A stretch of DNA of 64,000 bases, taken from contig NZ_BONI01000001.1 in the NCBI RefSeq assembly GCF_016862635.1, forward strand, positions 248,001 through 312,000. The letters are read 5' to 3'. Positions 37,373 to 47,594 of the stretch are shown here, one piece after another. Every line of letters begins with the position of its first letter. The stretch's first letter is position 1. Source of the DNA: Catellatospora coxensis (GTDB lineage: Bacteria; Actinomycetota; Actinomycetes; Mycobacteriales; Micromonosporaceae). The notes beneath the pieces are model-generated. The model saw nothing but the letters and a program-made list of their open reading frames with translations, was not told the origin of the DNA and ran no database searches. The translations under genes were made by a program, and so were the position numbers.

Positions 37373-38038
37373 ATGCTTTCCGACGACACTTCGCAGTACC
37401 AGGGCCCGATCGAGCCAGGCCGGCCGGCGTCGTCGGGTGGTGGCGGCCGGGGTGGGGACGTGCTCTGGGCGCTGGCGCTGGCGGCCGTGATCGGCGTGCT
37501 GGGGCTGGGGCTGGGGCTGCTGTGGCACGCGCTCGCGCCGACACTGCCGCTGCGCATCGTCGAGGATGGCGCGGTCTACACGTCCCCCGAGCCGGAGCAG
37601 CTGGCCGCCGCCGAGGGCTGGTTCGTGCTGCTCGGCCTGGGCTTCGGGCTGCTGTGCGCGATCGCGGCCTGGGTGCTGCTGCCCGCCCGCCGGGGGCCGA
37701 TCCAGCTCGCCGGGCTGCTGCTGGGCACCCTGATCGCGGGCTGGGCGGCGTGGTGGCTGGGCCACGACGTCGGGCTGGCCGCCTACCAGGACCAGCTGAA
37801 GAACGCGCCGGTGGACACGATCGTGCACCGGCCGGTGGACCTGCGCGCGGTGAAGAAGCTGACCTTCTTCCCGTACGCGATCGGCGGCGCGCTGCTCATC
37901 CCGGCGCTCGCCGCGGTGGTCACCTACGCGCTGGCCGCGGCCTGGTCGCGGTTCCCCTCGCTGCGCCGCCACGAGGACGAGCAGGAGTGGGCCGAGCACG
38001 ACGACGATCAGTTCATCGCGGGCGCCGGGCCGAGCTGA
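37373..38038 (+). CDS. DUF2567-like four-TM membrane protein
   Basis: The 221-residue product has four hydrophobic segments (about 30-53, 83-103, 108-128 and 163-188). An extracytoplasmic loop GAVYTSPEPEQLAAAEGWFVLLGLGFGLL and a second loop HRPVDLRAVKKLTFFPYAIG separate them, and the tail is acidic. The pattern matches the actinobacterial DUF2567 family, often near his or LON-domain genes. Function unknown. Its 3' end overlaps the convergent LON-domain gene by 31 bases. Confidence 0.75.
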   Translation: MLSDDTSQYQGPIEPGRPASSGGGGRGGDVLWALALAAVIGVLGLGLGLLWHALAPTLPLRIVEDGAVYTSPEPEQLAAAEGWFVLLGLGFGLLCAIAAWVLLPARRGPIQLAGLLLGTLIAGWAAWWLGHDVGLAAYQDQLKNAPVDTIVHRPVDLRAVKKLTFFPYAIGGALLIPALAAVVTYALAAAWSRFPSLRRHEDEQEWAEHDDDQFIAGAGPS

Positions 38039-38691
38039 GACAGCTGCGCCGGCACCGCCCGGACCTCGCGCAGCAGTGCGGTCTCCCGGGCCAGGATGGC
38101 CAGCTCCTGGCGCAGCCGGGACGCCGGGTCCGGCGCGCTGAGCAGCTGCTGGCGGTCGCCGACGGTCAGCGACGCGCTGGCCGCGACCAGGTTCGACAGC
38201 ACCGTGGGGTCGTCGGGCAGCTGGTCGTCCGGCCCGCCGCGCAGCACGCCGAGGTATTCCCGGAACGCCGCCAGCACCCTGGGGGCGAGCTGGTCGGCCA
38301 GCTCGTCGGGGGCGGGGTCGGGCAGCCATTCCACGCCGACCACCGGGTACGGGTGCGGGCTGGGCACGAAGCCGGTGATGCGGAACCGGCGCGCGCCGAC
38401 CGTGACGATGTCGAACTTGCCGTCGGGCAGCTCGGTGATCTGGCGCAGCTGCGCCACGCAGCCGACCTCGTGCACCACCACCTCGGAGGTGGCGACGCCG
38501 TCGTGCGGCGGGGGCATGACCTCCAGGCCGCGTTCGATCGCGACCACGCCGAACTCGCGCGGGGTGCCGTCGGGCAGGTCCATCAGGTTGCGCATCAGCG
38601 TGCGCCAGCGCTCCTCGAAGATGTGCAGCGGCAGCACCAGGCCCGGGAAGAGCACCGTGCCCAGCGGGAACAGCGGCAGCGTCCCGGTCAT
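38008..38691 (-). CDS. LON substrate-binding-domain protein
   Basis: The 227-residue product matches the N-terminal (PUA-like) substrate-binding domain of Lon: [32 protein letters not shown], then [29 protein letters not shown]. It has no AAA+ or protease domain, so it is one of the stand-alone LON-domain proteins, whose role is unclear. ATG 38691 is preceded by only a 140-base gap to hisD on the opposite strand. Confidence 0.92.
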   Translation of the reverse strand: MTGTLPLFPLGTVLFPGLVLPLHIFEERWRTLMRNLMDLPDGTPREFGVVAIERGLEVMPPPHDGVATSEVVVHEVGCVAQLRQITELPDGKFDIVTVGARRFRITGFVPSPHPYPVVGVEWLPDPAPDELADQLAPRVLAAFREYLGVLRGGPDDQLPDDPTVLSNLVAASASLTVGDRQQLLSAPDPASRLRQELAILARETALLREVRAVPAQLSQLGPAPAMN

Positions 38692-38821
38692 TGGGTGAGC
38701 CTAACGCCGGAGTGCGTCAACGGGCACTGCGCGCCCGCGGTGTCCCGGCGGCCATGGCACAGTGGCCCGGCTCACTGTCCCAGTGCCTGGGCGCGTACGC
38801 CGGGGTGCGCGGGTGCGCCAG

Positions 38822-38827
38822 TAGACT
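38822..38827 (+). promoter_or_regulatory. Putative -10 box for a leaderless hisD transcript
   Basis: TAGACT at 38822-38827 ends 7 bases before GTG 38835. GGGAGG overlaps the GTG and so is too close to serve as a ribosome site, which is consistent with a leaderless start. No clear -35 hexamer was found. Confidence 0.4.
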
Positions 38828-38834
38828 TTGGGAG

Positions 38835-40172
38835 GTGTTGACCCGTATCGACCTGCGTGGACGTGACATCGATCCGCGTAACCTGCTGCCCCGTGCCCGG
38901 ATCGACGTCAGCCAGGCGGTGGAGCAGATCCGCCCGCTGGTCGACGGGGTGCGCGAGCATGGTGTCGAGGCGGTCAAGGAAGCCACCCATCGGCTCGACG
39001 GGGTGGACCTGGCCGCGTTGCGGGTGCCGGCGGAAGCGATCAAGGAAGCCGAGCAGGCCCTCGAACCCGAGGTCCGGGCCGCCCTGCTGGAGGTGATCGC
39101 GCGCACCCGCAAGGTGCACGCCGACCAGCGCCGCAGCGACCACACCACCCAGGTCGTGCCCGGCGGCACGGTCACCGAACGCTGGCTGCCGGTGTCCCGG
39201 GTCGGCCTGTACGTGCCCGGCGGCCTGGCCGTCTACCCGTCGACCGTGGTCATGAACGTCGTCCCCGCGCAGGCGGCGGGCGTGCCCAGCCTGGTGATCG
39301 TCAGCCCGCCGCAGAAGGCGACCGGGCTGCCCGACGCGCGGGTGCTGGCCGCGTGCGCGCTGCTCGGCGTCGACGAGGTGTACGCCGTGGGCGGCGCGCA
39401 GGCCGTGGCCATGCTGGCCTACGGCACGCGCGGCACCGCCGACCCGGAGCGCGAGCTGCCCGCGCACGACGACTGCGCGCCGGTCGACCTGATCACCGGC
39501 CCCGGCAACCTGTGGGTGACCGCGGCCAAGCGCCTGGTGCGCGGCGTGGTCGGCATCGACGCCGAGGCCGGGCCGACCGAGATCGCGATCCTGGCCGACG
39601 ACACCGCCGATCCGGCGCACGTCGCGGCCGACCTGATCAGCCAGGCCGAGCACGACCCGATGGCGGCCAGCGTGCTGGTCACCGACTCGCCCGCGCTGGC
39701 CGACGCGGTCGACGCGGAGCTGGCGGTGCGGGTGGCCCGCACCAAGCACAGCGAGCGGGTCGCCACCGCGCTGGGCGGGCCGCAGTCGGCGACCGTGCTG
39801 GTCGGCGACCTGGCGCAGGGGCTGCGGGTGGTGGACGCGTACGCCGCCGAGCACCTGGAGATCCAGACCCGCGACGCGCGCGAGTGGGCGATGCGGGTGC
39901 GCAACGCCGGAGCGGTCTTCGTCGGGGCGTACGCGCCGGTGTCGCTGGGCGACTACTGCGCCGGCTCCAACCACGTGCTGCCCACCGCGGGCTGCGCCCG
40001 GCACAGCTCGGGCCTGTCCGTGCAGTCGTTCCTGCGCGGCATCCACGTCGTGGAGTACACGGCCGACGCGCTGCGCGACGTGGCCCACCACGTGGTCGCT
40101 CTGGCCAACGCCGAGGACCTGCCCGCCCACGGCGAGGCAGTGACCGCACGCTTCGAGGGTGGTGCCGCATGA
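38835..40172 (+). CDS. hisD: Histidinol dehydrogenase
   Basis: HisD oxidises L-histidinol to L-histidine in two NAD-dependent steps with zinc. From GTG 38835 the product is 445 residues, matching family length. Motifs: [94 protein letters not shown] and [24 protein letters not shown] with metal/active-site residues. The stop overlaps the hisC start (ATGA). Confidence 0.96.
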   Translation: MLTRIDLRGRDIDPRNLLPRARIDVSQAVEQIRPLVDGVREHGVEAVKEATHRLDGVDLAALRVPAEAIKEAEQALEPEVRAALLEVIARTRKVHADQRRSDHTTQVVPGGTVTERWLPVSRVGLYVPGGLAVYPSTVVMNVVPAQAAGVPSLVIVSPPQKATGLPDARVLAACALLGVDEVYAVGGAQAVAMLAYGTRGTADPERELPAHDDCAPVDLITGPGNLWVTAAKRLVRGVVGIDAEAGPTEIAILADDTADPAHVAADLISQAEHDPMAASVLVTDSPALADAVDAELAVRVARTKHSERVATALGGPQSATVLVGDLAQGLRVVDAYAAEHLEIQTRDAREWAMRVRNAGAVFVGAYAPVSLGDYCAGSNHVLPTAGCARHSSGLSVQSFLRGIHVVEYTADALRDVAHHVVALANAEDLPAHGEAVTARFEGGAA

Positions 40173-41245
40173 GTGACTGGGTGCAGGCTCTGCTGCGAGA
40201 AGACCTGCGCGGGCTCAGCGCGTACGGCGCGCCGCAGCTCGACGTGCCGGTGCGGCTGAACACCAACGAGAACTCGTACCCGCTGCCCGACGAGGTCGTG
40301 CGCGCCGTGAGCCGGGCGATCACCGGCGAGATCGCGGACCTGAACCGCTACCCCGACCGCGACGCCGTGAAGCTGCGCGCCGACCTGGCCGCCTACTGCG
40401 GGCACGGGCTCACCGCCGAGCAGCTGTGGGCCGCCAACGGCTCCAACGAGGTGCAGCAGCAGCTGTTCCAGGCGTTCGCCGGGCCGGGGCGCACCGCGCT
40501 GGGCTTCGGCCCGGCGTACTCGATGCATCCGCTGCTGGCCGTCGGCACCGCCACCACCTGGGTGGACGGCCGGCGCGACGACGACTTCGGGCTGACCGCC
40601 GAGCAGGCGGTGGCGCAGGTGCGGGCGCACCGGCCCGCGCTGACGCTGCTGTGCTCGCCGAACAACCCGACCGGCACCGCGCTGGACTTCACCGTGATCG
40701 AGGCGGTGCTCGCCGAGACGACCGGCCTGGTCGTGGTGGACGAGGCGTACGCCGAGTTCCGCCGCCCCGGCACGCCCAGCGCGCTGGAGCTGCTCGACAG
40801 GCACCCGCGGCTGGTCGTCAGCCGCACCATGAGCAAGGCGTTCGCCTTCGCCGGGGCCCGGGTCGGCTACCTCGCCGCCCACCCGGCGGTGATCGAGGCG
40901 GTGCAGCTGGTCCGCCTGCCGTACCACCTGTCCGCGCTCACCCAGGCCGCCGCCCGCGCCGCGCTGGCGCACGCGGACGTGCTGCTGGGCACCGTCGAGG
41001 CGATCAAGGCCCAGCGCGACCGCATCGTGGCGGAGCTGCGCGACGGCGGCTGGACCGTGGCCGACTCGGACGCGAACTTCGTCCTGTTCGGACGCTTCAC
41101 CGACCAGAAAACCGCCTGGCAGACTCTGCTCGACCAGGGCGTGCTGGTCCGCGACGTCGGCCTGCCGGGCTGGCTGCGCGTCACCGCCGGAACCGAGCAA
41201 GAGACCTCCGCCTTCCTGGCGGCGATGAAGGAGTTGGCAGCATGA
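40169..41245 (+). CDS. hisC: Histidinol-phosphate aminotransferase
   Basis: This PLP enzyme (fold type I) converts imidazole acetol phosphate to histidinol phosphate. The 358-residue product has [47 protein letters not shown] and the PLP lysine in [18 protein letters not shown]. It overlaps hisD and hisB by four bases each, giving a tightly coupled operon. Confidence 0.96.
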   Translation: MSDWVQALLREDLRGLSAYGAPQLDVPVRLNTNENSYPLPDEVVRAVSRAITGEIADLNRYPDRDAVKLRADLAAYCGHGLTAEQLWAANGSNEVQQQLFQAFAGPGRTALGFGPAYSMHPLLAVGTATTWVDGRRDDDFGLTAEQAVAQVRAHRPALTLLCSPNNPTGTALDFTVIEAVLAETTGLVVVDEAYAEFRRPGTPSALELLDRHPRLVVSRTMSKAFAFAGARVGYLAAHPAVIEAVQLVRLPYHLSALTQAAARAALAHADVLLGTVEAIKAQRDRIVAELRDGGWTVADSDANFVLFGRFTDQKTAWQTLLDQGVLVRDVGLPGWLRVTAGTEQETSAFLAAMKELAA

Positions 41246-41865
41246 GGACCGGACGGGTCGAGCGGGTCACCAAGGAGACCAAGGTCCTCGTCGAGATCGA
41301 CCTCGACGGCACCGGTCGCGGCGACATCAGCACCGGGGTCGGCTTCTTCGACCACATGCTGAACCAGATCGCCCGGCACGGCGGCTTCGACCTGACCGTG
41401 CGCACCGAAGGCGACCTGGAGATCGACGCGCACCACACCATGGAGGACACCGCGCTGGCGCTGGGCGAGGCGTTCGCGCAGGCGCTCGGCGACAAGGCGG
41501 GCATCCGCCGGTACGGCGACGCGGTGGTGCCGATGGACGAGGTGCTGGTGCAGGCCGCGGTCGACCTGTCGGGGCGGCCGTACGTGGTGCACGACGAGCC
41601 GGAGAACATCGCCGACTACATCAACCCGGGCAGCGGCCCCGTCTACCCGACCTCGATGACGCGGCACATCTTCGAGTCGTTCGGGCAGACCGCGCGGATC
41701 ACCCTGCACGTGTCGGTCCTGCGGGCGTCCCGCCCCGGGCAGAAGCCGGACGCGCACCACGTCATCGAGGGCCAGTTCAAGGCGCTTGCCCGCGCCCTGC
41801 GTACCGCCGTGGAGATCGACCCGCGCAGCGCGGGTGCGGTCCCGAGCACGAAGGGCGTGCTGTGA
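41242..41865 (+). CDS. hisB: Imidazoleglycerol-phosphate dehydratase
   Basis: HisB removes water from imidazole glycerol phosphate using Mn(II). The 207-residue monofunctional form has [57 protein letters not shown] and the second histidine cluster [18 protein letters not shown]. There is no HisB-N phosphatase domain, so histidinol-phosphate phosphatase must be encoded elsewhere. Confidence 0.97.
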   Translation: MRTGRVERVTKETKVLVEIDLDGTGRGDISTGVGFFDHMLNQIARHGGFDLTVRTEGDLEIDAHHTMEDTALALGEAFAQALGDKAGIRRYGDAVVPMDEVLVQAAVDLSGRPYVVHDEPENIADYINPGSGPVYPTSMTRHIFESFGQTARITLHVSVLRASRPGQKPDAHHVIEGQFKALARALRTAVEIDPRSAGAVPSTKGVL

Positions 41866-41899
41866 ACGCCGCGGCCGGCGGGCGCCGGGAGCAGCGGTC

Positions 41900-42529
41900 A
41901 TGAGCGCGCAGCCGAAGGTGACGGTGCTCGACTACGGATCGGGCAACCTGCGCTCGGCGCAGCGTGCGCTGGAGGCAGCCGGGGCCGACGTCGTGGTGAC
42001 GCCGGACCTGGCCGCCGCGGAGCGGGCCGACGGCCTGGTCGTGCCCGGCGTGGGCGCGTTCGCCGCGTGCATGGCGGGCATCGAGGCCGCGCAGGCCGGG
42101 CCGGTGATCGCCGACCGGGTGATGGCCGGGCGGCCGGTGCTGGGCATCTGCGTCGGCGCGCAGATCATGTTCGACTCCGGCGACGAGCACGGCGTGGTCA
42201 CCAAGGGGCTGGGCCTGCTGCCCGGCGCGGTGACCCGGCTGGCCGCCCGCCGGGTGCCGCACATGGGCTGGAACCTGCTCGACGCCCCGGCCGGCTCGAC
42301 GCTGTTCAGCGGCGTCGACGCGGACGCGCGCTGCTACTTCGTGCACTCGTACGCCGCGCCGCCCAACGCCGAGCTGGACGCGGTCGCGCTGGTCACCACG
42401 TCGACCCACGAGCACGCGACGTTCGTCGCCGCCGCGGAGCGGGGGCCGCTGGCGGTCGCCCAGTTCCATCCGGAGAAGTCCGGGGCGGTCGGCGCACGGG
42501 TGCTGCGGAACTGGATCGCCACGCTGTGA
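41900..42529 (+). CDS. hisH: Imidazole glycerol phosphate synthase, glutaminase subunit
   Basis: This class I glutamine amidotransferase supplies ammonia to HisF. The 209-residue product has VLDYGSGNLRSAQRAL, VPGVGAFAACM, the nucleophile Cys84 in LGICVGAQIMF, PHMGWNLLD, CYFVHSY and QFHPEKSG with the catalytic His/Glu. ATG 41900 follows GGGAG. Its partner hisF lies 3.2 kb downstream beyond an inserted gene pair. Confidence 0.96.
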   Translation: MSAQPKVTVLDYGSGNLRSAQRALEAAGADVVVTPDLAAAERADGLVVPGVGAFAACMAGIEAAQAGPVIADRVMAGRPVLGICVGAQIMFDSGDEHGVVTKGLGLLPGAVTRLAARRVPHMGWNLLDAPAGSTLFSGVDADARCYFVHSYAAPPNAELDAVALVTTSTHEHATFVAAAERGPLAVAQFHPEKSGAVGARVLRNWIATL

Positions 42530-42584
42530 GCCCACTCGTTAGGCTCGCCGCGACGTTGCGGCGGGACCGGGGTGGAGACGACAC

Positions 42585-42917
42585 ATGAGCAAGGAACGCA
42601 AGCTGCGCCGCGAGGCACGCGAGGCCGCCGCGCGGCAGGCCGTCGCGGCCGAGGAGCGCCGGGCGGGCCGCCGCCTGGCGCGTCGCGCCTTCTGGCGCCG
42701 GATCAGCCTGTATGAACTGCGCATACGCCGTACCGGCCGGTTGTCGGCGCGGCGCAGCGCGGCCGAGCGGGCCGGGGTCGCCATCGTGGTGGCCCTGGCT
42801 CTGTTCGTGATCTGGACGCTGGTGCCGTCGACGGCGCTGGCGGTGGCGCTGTCACTGCTGCTGGCGCTGACCCTGCCCGTGTTCGTGATCGTCGCTTTCG
42901 ACCGAAGGAGTTCCTGA
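42585..42917 (+). CDS. Small basic two-TM membrane protein in the his operon
   Basis: A 110-residue product with 60 very basic N-terminal residues ([20 protein letters not shown] and on) followed by two hydrophobic segments at about 64-80 and 85-104 and the end DRRSS. No recognised domain and no link to histidine chemistry is visible. Its stop overlaps the priA ATG by one base (TGATG), so it is translated with the operon. Confidence 0.72.
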   Translation: MSKERKLRREAREAAARQAVAAEERRAGRRLARRAFWRRISLYELRIRRTGRLSARRSAAERAGVAIVVALALFVIWTLVPSTALAVALSLLLALTLPVFVIVAFDRRSS

Positions 42918-43639
42918 TGGCCCTGGATCTGCTGCCCGCCGTCGACGTCGTCAACGGCCAGGCGGTGCGCCTGGAGCAGGGGGCCGCCGGCAGCGAGACG
43001 TCGTACGGCGCCCCGCTGGCCGCCGCGCTGGACTTCCAGGCGGCCGGGGCGCAGTGGATCCACGTGGTCGACCTCGACGCCGCCTTCGGCCGGGGCTCCA
43101 ACGCGGAGCTGCTGGCCGAGCTGGTCGGCCGGGTGGACGTGAAGGTCGAGCTCTCCGGCGGCATCCGCGACGACGCGTCGCTGGCCGCGGCGCTGGGCAC
43201 CGGGGCGGCCCGGGTCAACATCGGCACCGCCGCGCTGGAGGACCCGGCGTGGTGCGACCGGGTCGTCGGCGAGTACGGCGACCGGGTCGCGGTCGGCCTC
43301 GACGTCCGCGGGCGCGTGCTGTCCTCGCGCGGCTGGACCCGGGAGGCCGGCGACCTGTACGAGGTGCTGGAGCGCCTCGACAAGGCCGGCTGCGCCCGGT
43401 ACGTGGTCACCGACATCCTCAAGGACGGCATGCTCCAGGGCCCGAACCTGCAGCTGTACCGCGACATCTGCGCCGCCACCTCGGCCCCGGTCATCGCGTC
43501 CGGCGGCGTGTCCACGCTCGACGACCTGCGCGCACTGGCGACGCTGGAGCCGATCGGCGTCGAGGGCGTCATCACCGGCAAGGCCGTCTACTCCGGTGCC
43601 TTCACCATCCCCGAAGCCCTCGCCGCCCTGGGCGCCTGA
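42917..43639 (+). CDS. priA: Bifunctional HisA/TrpF isomerase PriA
   Basis: This beta/alpha-barrel enzyme isomerises ProFAR to PRFAR in histidine synthesis and, in actinobacteria, also phosphoribosyl anthranilate in tryptophan synthesis. The 240-residue product has [80 protein letters not shown] and [13 protein letters not shown]. Both catalytic Asp (DLLPAVD and TDILKDG) are present. The PriA call over plain HisA rests on actinobacterial origin and the [14 protein letters not shown] loop. No trpF lies in the window. Confidence 0.93.
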   Translation: MALDLLPAVDVVNGQAVRLEQGAAGSETSYGAPLAAALDFQAAGAQWIHVVDLDAAFGRGSNAELLAELVGRVDVKVELSGGIRDDASLAAALGTGAARVNIGTAALEDPAWCDRVVGEYGDRVAVGLDVRGRVLSSRGWTREAGDLYEVLERLDKAGCARYVVTDILKDGMLQGPNLQLYRDICAATSAPVIASGGVSTLDDLRALATLEPIGVEGVITGKAVYSGAFTIPEALAALGA

Positions 43640-43693
43640 CCGTTCTCGGCAGGCCCACCTCACACCGCCCGTCCGCCGTCCCCGACTTTCATC

Positions 43694-43752
43694 GACGTTG
43701 GCCTATCACGGCGAATCTGATCGCCGGAAACTCGCCGTGATAGGCCAACGTC
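43694..43752. terminator. Inverted repeat, family A copy 2, between convergent priA and LysR gene
   Basis: A perfect 21-bp stem, arms 43694-43714 and 43732-43752, 17-base loop. Outer arms match the copy at 637-695. Confidence 0.8.
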
Positions 43753-43799
43753 TATTGCGTGCGGTGTGCGGCGGGCTGGCTGAGCGCCGACGGAGCTGG

Positions 43800-44708
43800 T
43801 CAGGAGCCGGCGCGGGCGGTGGTGCGGGTGGACCAGGCGGTGGTGACGGCTTCGATCACCGCTTTGAGTGCCGGACGCTGGTGGTGGGCGGTGCGCCAGG
43901 TGACGCTGACGCGGCGGGTGGGGACCGGGTCGACCGGGACCACGACGGTGCCGGGGGCGGTGGTGAGGCGGGCCAGGCGGGGGAGCAGGGCGACGCCGAG
44001 GCCCGCGGCGACCAGCGCCTGCTGGGTCTCGAACTCGCCGACCAGGTAGGCGGGGCGCAGGCCGGGCAGGGCGCGGACCAGCCAGTCGTGGCAGATGGTG
44101 CCCTCCGGCGAGGCGATCCAGCGCTCGTTGGCGGCTCGGTCCAGCGGGCCCGGCCCGGCCGTGGCGAGCGGGTGGTCGGCGGGCACGACGAGGTCGGCGG
44201 TGTCCTCGCCGAGCACGGTCGAGGAGACGCCGGGCGGCAGGTGCAGGCGCACCTCGCGCCAGTCGTCGATGACGGCGACGTCGACGCGGCCGCGGTCGAG
44301 GGCCTGGAGCGCCTCGTACGGGTTGGTCTCCACGACGCGGGGGCGCAGGCGCGGATACGACGTGGTCAGTGCGGTCAGGGCGGGTGGCAGCAGGCCGCGG
44401 CAGGCGGTGGCGAAGCAGGCGACGGTGACCTCCCCGGCGACCTCGCCCCGGTAGGCGTCCAGCGCGGCCGAGGCGGTGTCGGCGGCCGCGAGCACCAGTG
44501 CGGCGTGCTCGGCCAGCAGCCGCCCGGCGTCGGACAGGCGCAGCCCGCGGCCGTCCTTGTGACACAGCACCGCGCCGGTCTCCCGCTCCAGCTTGGCGAG
44601 CTGCTGGGACACGGCGGACGGGGTGCAGTGCAGGGCGGCCGCCGCGGCGTGCACGGTGCCGTGGCGGGAGAGCGCGTCGATGGCGCGCAGTCGGCCGAGA
44701 TCGAGCAT
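43800..44708 (-). CDS. LysR-family transcriptional regulator
   Basis: The 302-residue product has an N-terminal winged helix-turn-helix (LGRLRAIDALSRHGTVHAAAAALHCTPSAVSQQLAKLE) and a LysR substrate-binding domain from about residue 90 (GEVTVACFATACRGLLPPAL, VDVAVIDDWR). It is divergent from the EamA transporter gene with a 72-base gap, the usual layout for a LysR regulator and its target. The pair separates hisF from the rest of the his operon. Confidence 0.92.
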   Translation of the reverse strand: MLDLGRLRAIDALSRHGTVHAAAAALHCTPSAVSQQLAKLERETGAVLCHKDGRGLRLSDAGRLLAEHAALVLAAADTASAALDAYRGEVAGEVTVACFATACRGLLPPALTALTTSYPRLRPRVVETNPYEALQALDRGRVDVAVIDDWREVRLHLPPGVSSTVLGEDTADLVVPADHPLATAGPGPLDRAANERWIASPEGTICHDWLVRALPGLRPAYLVGEFETQQALVAAGLGVALLPRLARLTTAPGTVVVPVDPVPTRRVSVTWRTAHHQRPALKAVIEAVTTAWSTRTTARAGS

Positions 44709-44780
44709 GTAGCGATTCTAAACGAATACTGAAGAACTATTAGCTGGTGCTGCACGGTTGTCCGGGTCGAGACTCGGCTC
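44709..44780. promoter_or_regulatory. Divergent LysR/EamA promoter region
   Basis: A locally AT-rich 72-base gap. The dyad ATTCTAAACGAAT at 44715-44727 could be part of a LysR binding site. Promoter hexamers are not clear enough to assign. Confidence 0.45.
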
Positions 44781-45734
44781 ATGAAACCCAGGGACATCAT
44801 GCTGGCCGTGGCCGTCGCCGCCGCGTGGGGCTGCAACTTCGTCGCGATCGAGGTCGGGCTCGGGCAGATGCCGCCGCTGCTGTTCGGCGCGCTGCGGTTC
44901 GCGCTGGCCGCGTTCCCGGCGGTGCTGCTGATCGGCGGTCCGCGTACGCCCTGGCGGTGGGTCTTCGGCATCGGCCTGGTGCTGGGCGTGGTCAAGTTCT
45001 CGCTGCTGTTCGCGGGCATGGCCGCCGGGCTGCCGGCCGGGCTGTCCTCGCTGCTGCTGCAGAGCCAGGCGATCTTCACCACCGTGTTCGCGGTCGCCCT
45101 GCTGCGGGAGCGGCCGGGCCTGCGCCAGTGGGCCGGGCTCGGGGTGGCCGTGGCGGGTGTCGGGCTGGTCGCCTCCCGGCTCGGGTCGGACCGGCCCGTC
45201 GAGGGCTTCGTGCTGGTGCTGGCCGCCGCCGTGGCGTGGAGCGTCTCCAACATCATGATGCGCCGGGCCGCCCCGCCCGACATGCTGCGTTTCATGGTGT
45301 GGGTGTCGGCGGTGGCCACGCTGCCGCTGTTCGCACTGTCGTTGCTGTTCGAGGGGCCGAGCCGGGTCGGCGCGGCATTGTCCGGGCTGGACCTGTCCGG
45401 GCTCGGGGCGCTGGTCTACATCGCGGGGATCTCCACGCTGGCCGGGTTCGCCGGCTGGGGCGTGCTGATCAAGCGGTACGGCGCGGCGACCGTGGCCCCG
45501 TTCTCGATGCTCGTCCCGTTCTTCGGGATGAGTTCGGCGGCCCTGTTCCTGGGCGAGCCGCTGCAGACCGGCGATGTGATCGCCGGGGCGCTGGTGATCG
45601 GGGGAGTGCTGCTCGGGGCGAGCGGGGGCGGCAGGGTCGCGGCCCCGAACGGCACGGACCGGCGCCCCGGCCCGTCCCACGAGCCGGACCAGCGGCTCGT
45701 CACGGCGGGCCGGCAGGTAGCGTCGAGCGCATGA
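44781..45734 (+). CDS. EamA/DMT-family transporter
   Basis: The 317-residue product has ten hydrophobic segments in two EamA halves: first [25 protein letters not shown] to VGLVASRLG, second [23 protein letters not shown] to GVLLGASGG. The AAWG/GCNF and late [18 protein letters not shown] motifs are typical. DMT exporters often carry amino acids or metabolites; the substrate here is unknown. Its stop overlaps the hisF start (ATGA), so hisF translation is likely coupled to it. Confidence 0.9.
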   Translation: MKPRDIMLAVAVAAAWGCNFVAIEVGLGQMPPLLFGALRFALAAFPAVLLIGGPRTPWRWVFGIGLVLGVVKFSLLFAGMAAGLPAGLSSLLLQSQAIFTTVFAVALLRERPGLRQWAGLGVAVAGVGLVASRLGSDRPVEGFVLVLAAAVAWSVSNIMMRRAAPPDMLRFMVWVSAVATLPLFALSLLFEGPSRVGAALSGLDLSGLGALVYIAGISTLAGFAGWGVLIKRYGAATVAPFSMLVPFFGMSSAALFLGEPLQTGDVIAGALVIGGVLLGASGGGRVAAPNGTDRRPGPSHEPDQRLVTAGRQVASSA

Positions 45735-46489
45735 GTGTCGCGGTGCGGGTCATCCCCTGTCTGGACGTGGACGCCGGGCGGGTGGTGAAGGGCGTCAACT
45801 TCGTCGATCTGCGCGACGCCGGCGACCCGGTGGAGCTGGCTTCGGCGTACGACGCCGCGGGCGCCGACGAGATCACCTTCCTGGACGTGTCCGCCTCCGT
45901 CGAGGGGCGCGGCACGATGCTGGAGGTGGTCCGGCGCACCGCGGAGACGGTCTTCATCCCGCTGACCGTGGGTGGCGGCGTGCGTTCGGTCGAGGACGTG
46001 GACGTGCTGCTGCGCGCGGGCGCGGACAAGGTCGGCGTCAACACCGCCGCGATCCACCGGCCCGAGCTGATCACCGAGATCGCCCGCCGCTTCGGCAACC
46101 AGGTGCTGGTGCTGTCGCTGGACGTGCGGCGGCTCAAGGACGGCAGCGGGTTCGAGGTCACCACGCACGGCGGGCGCAAGTCGGCCGGGCTGGACGCGAT
46201 CGAGTGGGCCCGCCGGGTCGCCGACCTGGGCGCGGGCGAGATCCTGCTGAACTCCATGGACGCCGACGGCACCAAGGAGGGCTTCGACCTCGAACTGATC
46301 AAGGAGGTCCGGGCCGTGGTCGACATCCCGGTGATCGCCTCCGGCGGCGCGGGCAAGGCCGCCCACTTCCCGCCGGCCGTGGACGCCGGGGCCGACGCCG
46401 TGCTGGCCGCCAGCGTGTTCCACTTCGGTGAGGTGTCGATCGGCGAGGTCAAGTCCGCTCTGCGCCAGGCCGGCCACCCGGTCCGCTGA
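45731..46489 (+). CDS. hisF: Imidazole glycerol phosphate synthase, cyclase subunit
   Basis: HisF uses ammonia from HisH to convert PRFAR to IGP and AICAR. The 252-residue barrel has [31 protein letters not shown] with the catalytic Asp in [54 protein letters not shown] with the second Asp, and [14 protein letters not shown]. It is separated from priA by the LysR/EamA pair. Confidence 0.97.
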   Translation: MSVAVRVIPCLDVDAGRVVKGVNFVDLRDAGDPVELASAYDAAGADEITFLDVSASVEGRGTMLEVVRRTAETVFIPLTVGGGVRSVEDVDVLLRAGADKVGVNTAAIHRPELITEIARRFGNQVLVLSLDVRRLKDGSGFEVTTHGGRKSAGLDAIEWARRVADLGAGEILLNSMDADGTKEGFDLELIKEVRAVVDIPVIASGGAGKAAHFPPAVDAGADAVLAASVFHFGEVSIGEVKSALRQAGHPVR

Positions 46490-46558
46490 GGCCGTCCGGC
46501 CGGGGGGCCGCGCGCAGTCGCCCAGCCGGCCGCAGGTCATCCGGCATCCGGTGTTAAC

Positions 46559-46633
46559 AAGGGCACCTTCTATAACGCGGAGCGTGCTGCGCTGCTGCTC
46601 GGCTCGCTGACGCGAGCCGACGAAGGTGCCCTT
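46559..46633. terminator. Inverted repeat, family C copy 1, between hisF and Bax1-I gene
   Basis: Outer arms AAGGGCACCTTC (46559-46570) and GAAGGTGCCCTT (46622-46633) are a perfect 12-bp stem. A nested 7-bp stem lies at 46601-46618 (GGCTCGC/GCGAGCC). CCTTTG follows. The outer arms and TCTA..CGCGGAGCG core recur at 56804-56849. Confidence 0.75.
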
Positions 46634-46642
46634 CCTTTGTTC

Positions 46643-47371
46643 TCAGCGGCGGAGGTAGCTGAGCAGGCGGAGGATCTGCCAGTAGAGGAAGATCAGGCCG
46701 ACCAGCATGCCGAAGGCCAGGTACCAGCCGAAGCGGGGTGGCAGGCCGGCGGCGACGGCGCGTTCGACCTGGTCGAAGTCGATGACGAAGGTCAGCGCGC
46801 CGACGATGACGCAGAGCACGGCGAACAGCACGCCCAGGGTGCCGGCGCGGTAGATCGGCAGGCTGTGGCCGAAGAAGCGCAGGGCCAGGTCGACCAGGCT
46901 GAGCAGCACGATGCCGAGCAGCGCGCCGGTGACGACCTGGGTGAAGCGTTTCGTGGCGCGCAGGATGCGGGCGCTGTACAGCGCGGCCATGGCGAGGAAG
47001 ACGCCGAACGTGCCGATGACGGCCTGCACGACGATGCCGGGGAACTGCTGCTCCAGCTCCCGGCTGACCACGCCCAGGAAGACGCCCTGCAGTACGGCGT
47101 ACCCGCTGATCACGAGCGGGTTGGTGATCCGCTTGAAGACGATCACCAGGGCGAGCACCAGCCCGGCCAGGGTCGAGCCGAGCACGGCCAGCCCGGTCCA
47201 GGCGGGCGCCTGCAGCAGGTTCCAGGACGCGGCGGCGGCCGCCGCGGTGACGGCGACGAGCACCAGGGTCCGCCCGCACACGCCGTCCAGGGTGAGCCGC
47301 TGCCGCTGGTCGAGCACGACCGGCGCTTCGATCGGACGGGTGAGCACGGGATTCGAGCTCTGCATCACCAC
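46643..47371 (-). CDS. Bax inhibitor-1/YccA-family membrane protein
   Basis: The 242-residue product has a short N-terminus (MQSSNPVLTRPIEAPV) and seven membrane segments from about residue 33. Family signatures include YAVLQGVFLGVVSRELEQQFPGIVVQAVIGTFGVFLAMAALY, an RATKRFTQVV linker and the C-terminal DFDQVERAVAAGLPPRFGWYLAFGMLVGLIFLYWQILRLLS. Bacterial members are linked to pH-dependent calcium leak and stress. GTG 47371 has GGAGG 6 bases upstream; ATG 47365 is an alternative. It is divergent from the RND cluster. Confidence 0.92.
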   Translation of the reverse strand: MVMQSSNPVLTRPIEAPVVLDQRQRLTLDGVCGRTLVLVAVTAAAAAASWNLLQAPAWTGLAVLGSTLAGLVLALVIVFKRITNPLVISGYAVLQGVFLGVVSRELEQQFPGIVVQAVIGTFGVFLAMAALYSARILRATKRFTQVVTGALLGIVLLSLVDLALRFFGHSLPIYRAGTLGVLFAVLCVIVGALTFVIDFDQVERAVAAGLPPRFGWYLAFGMLVGLIFLYWQILRLLSYLRR

Positions 47372-47594
47372 GGACGTCCTCCGCTGACGACGTATCGGCA
47401 CTCTCAACCGGACATTAGCTTTCGAAACACACTGAGGCTGTGTGTTCACTGAGATATCTCTGAAATCCGAATGAGTCTCCCAAATCGGGCGAGTTCGGAT
47501 TACGGTCAGCTTATGCGGGTTGCGCGGCCTCGGTCGCGCCCCATCGGACGGATGTACCGCCGCTCCGCGGTCGCTGGAAGGGAAGTCCACGGCC

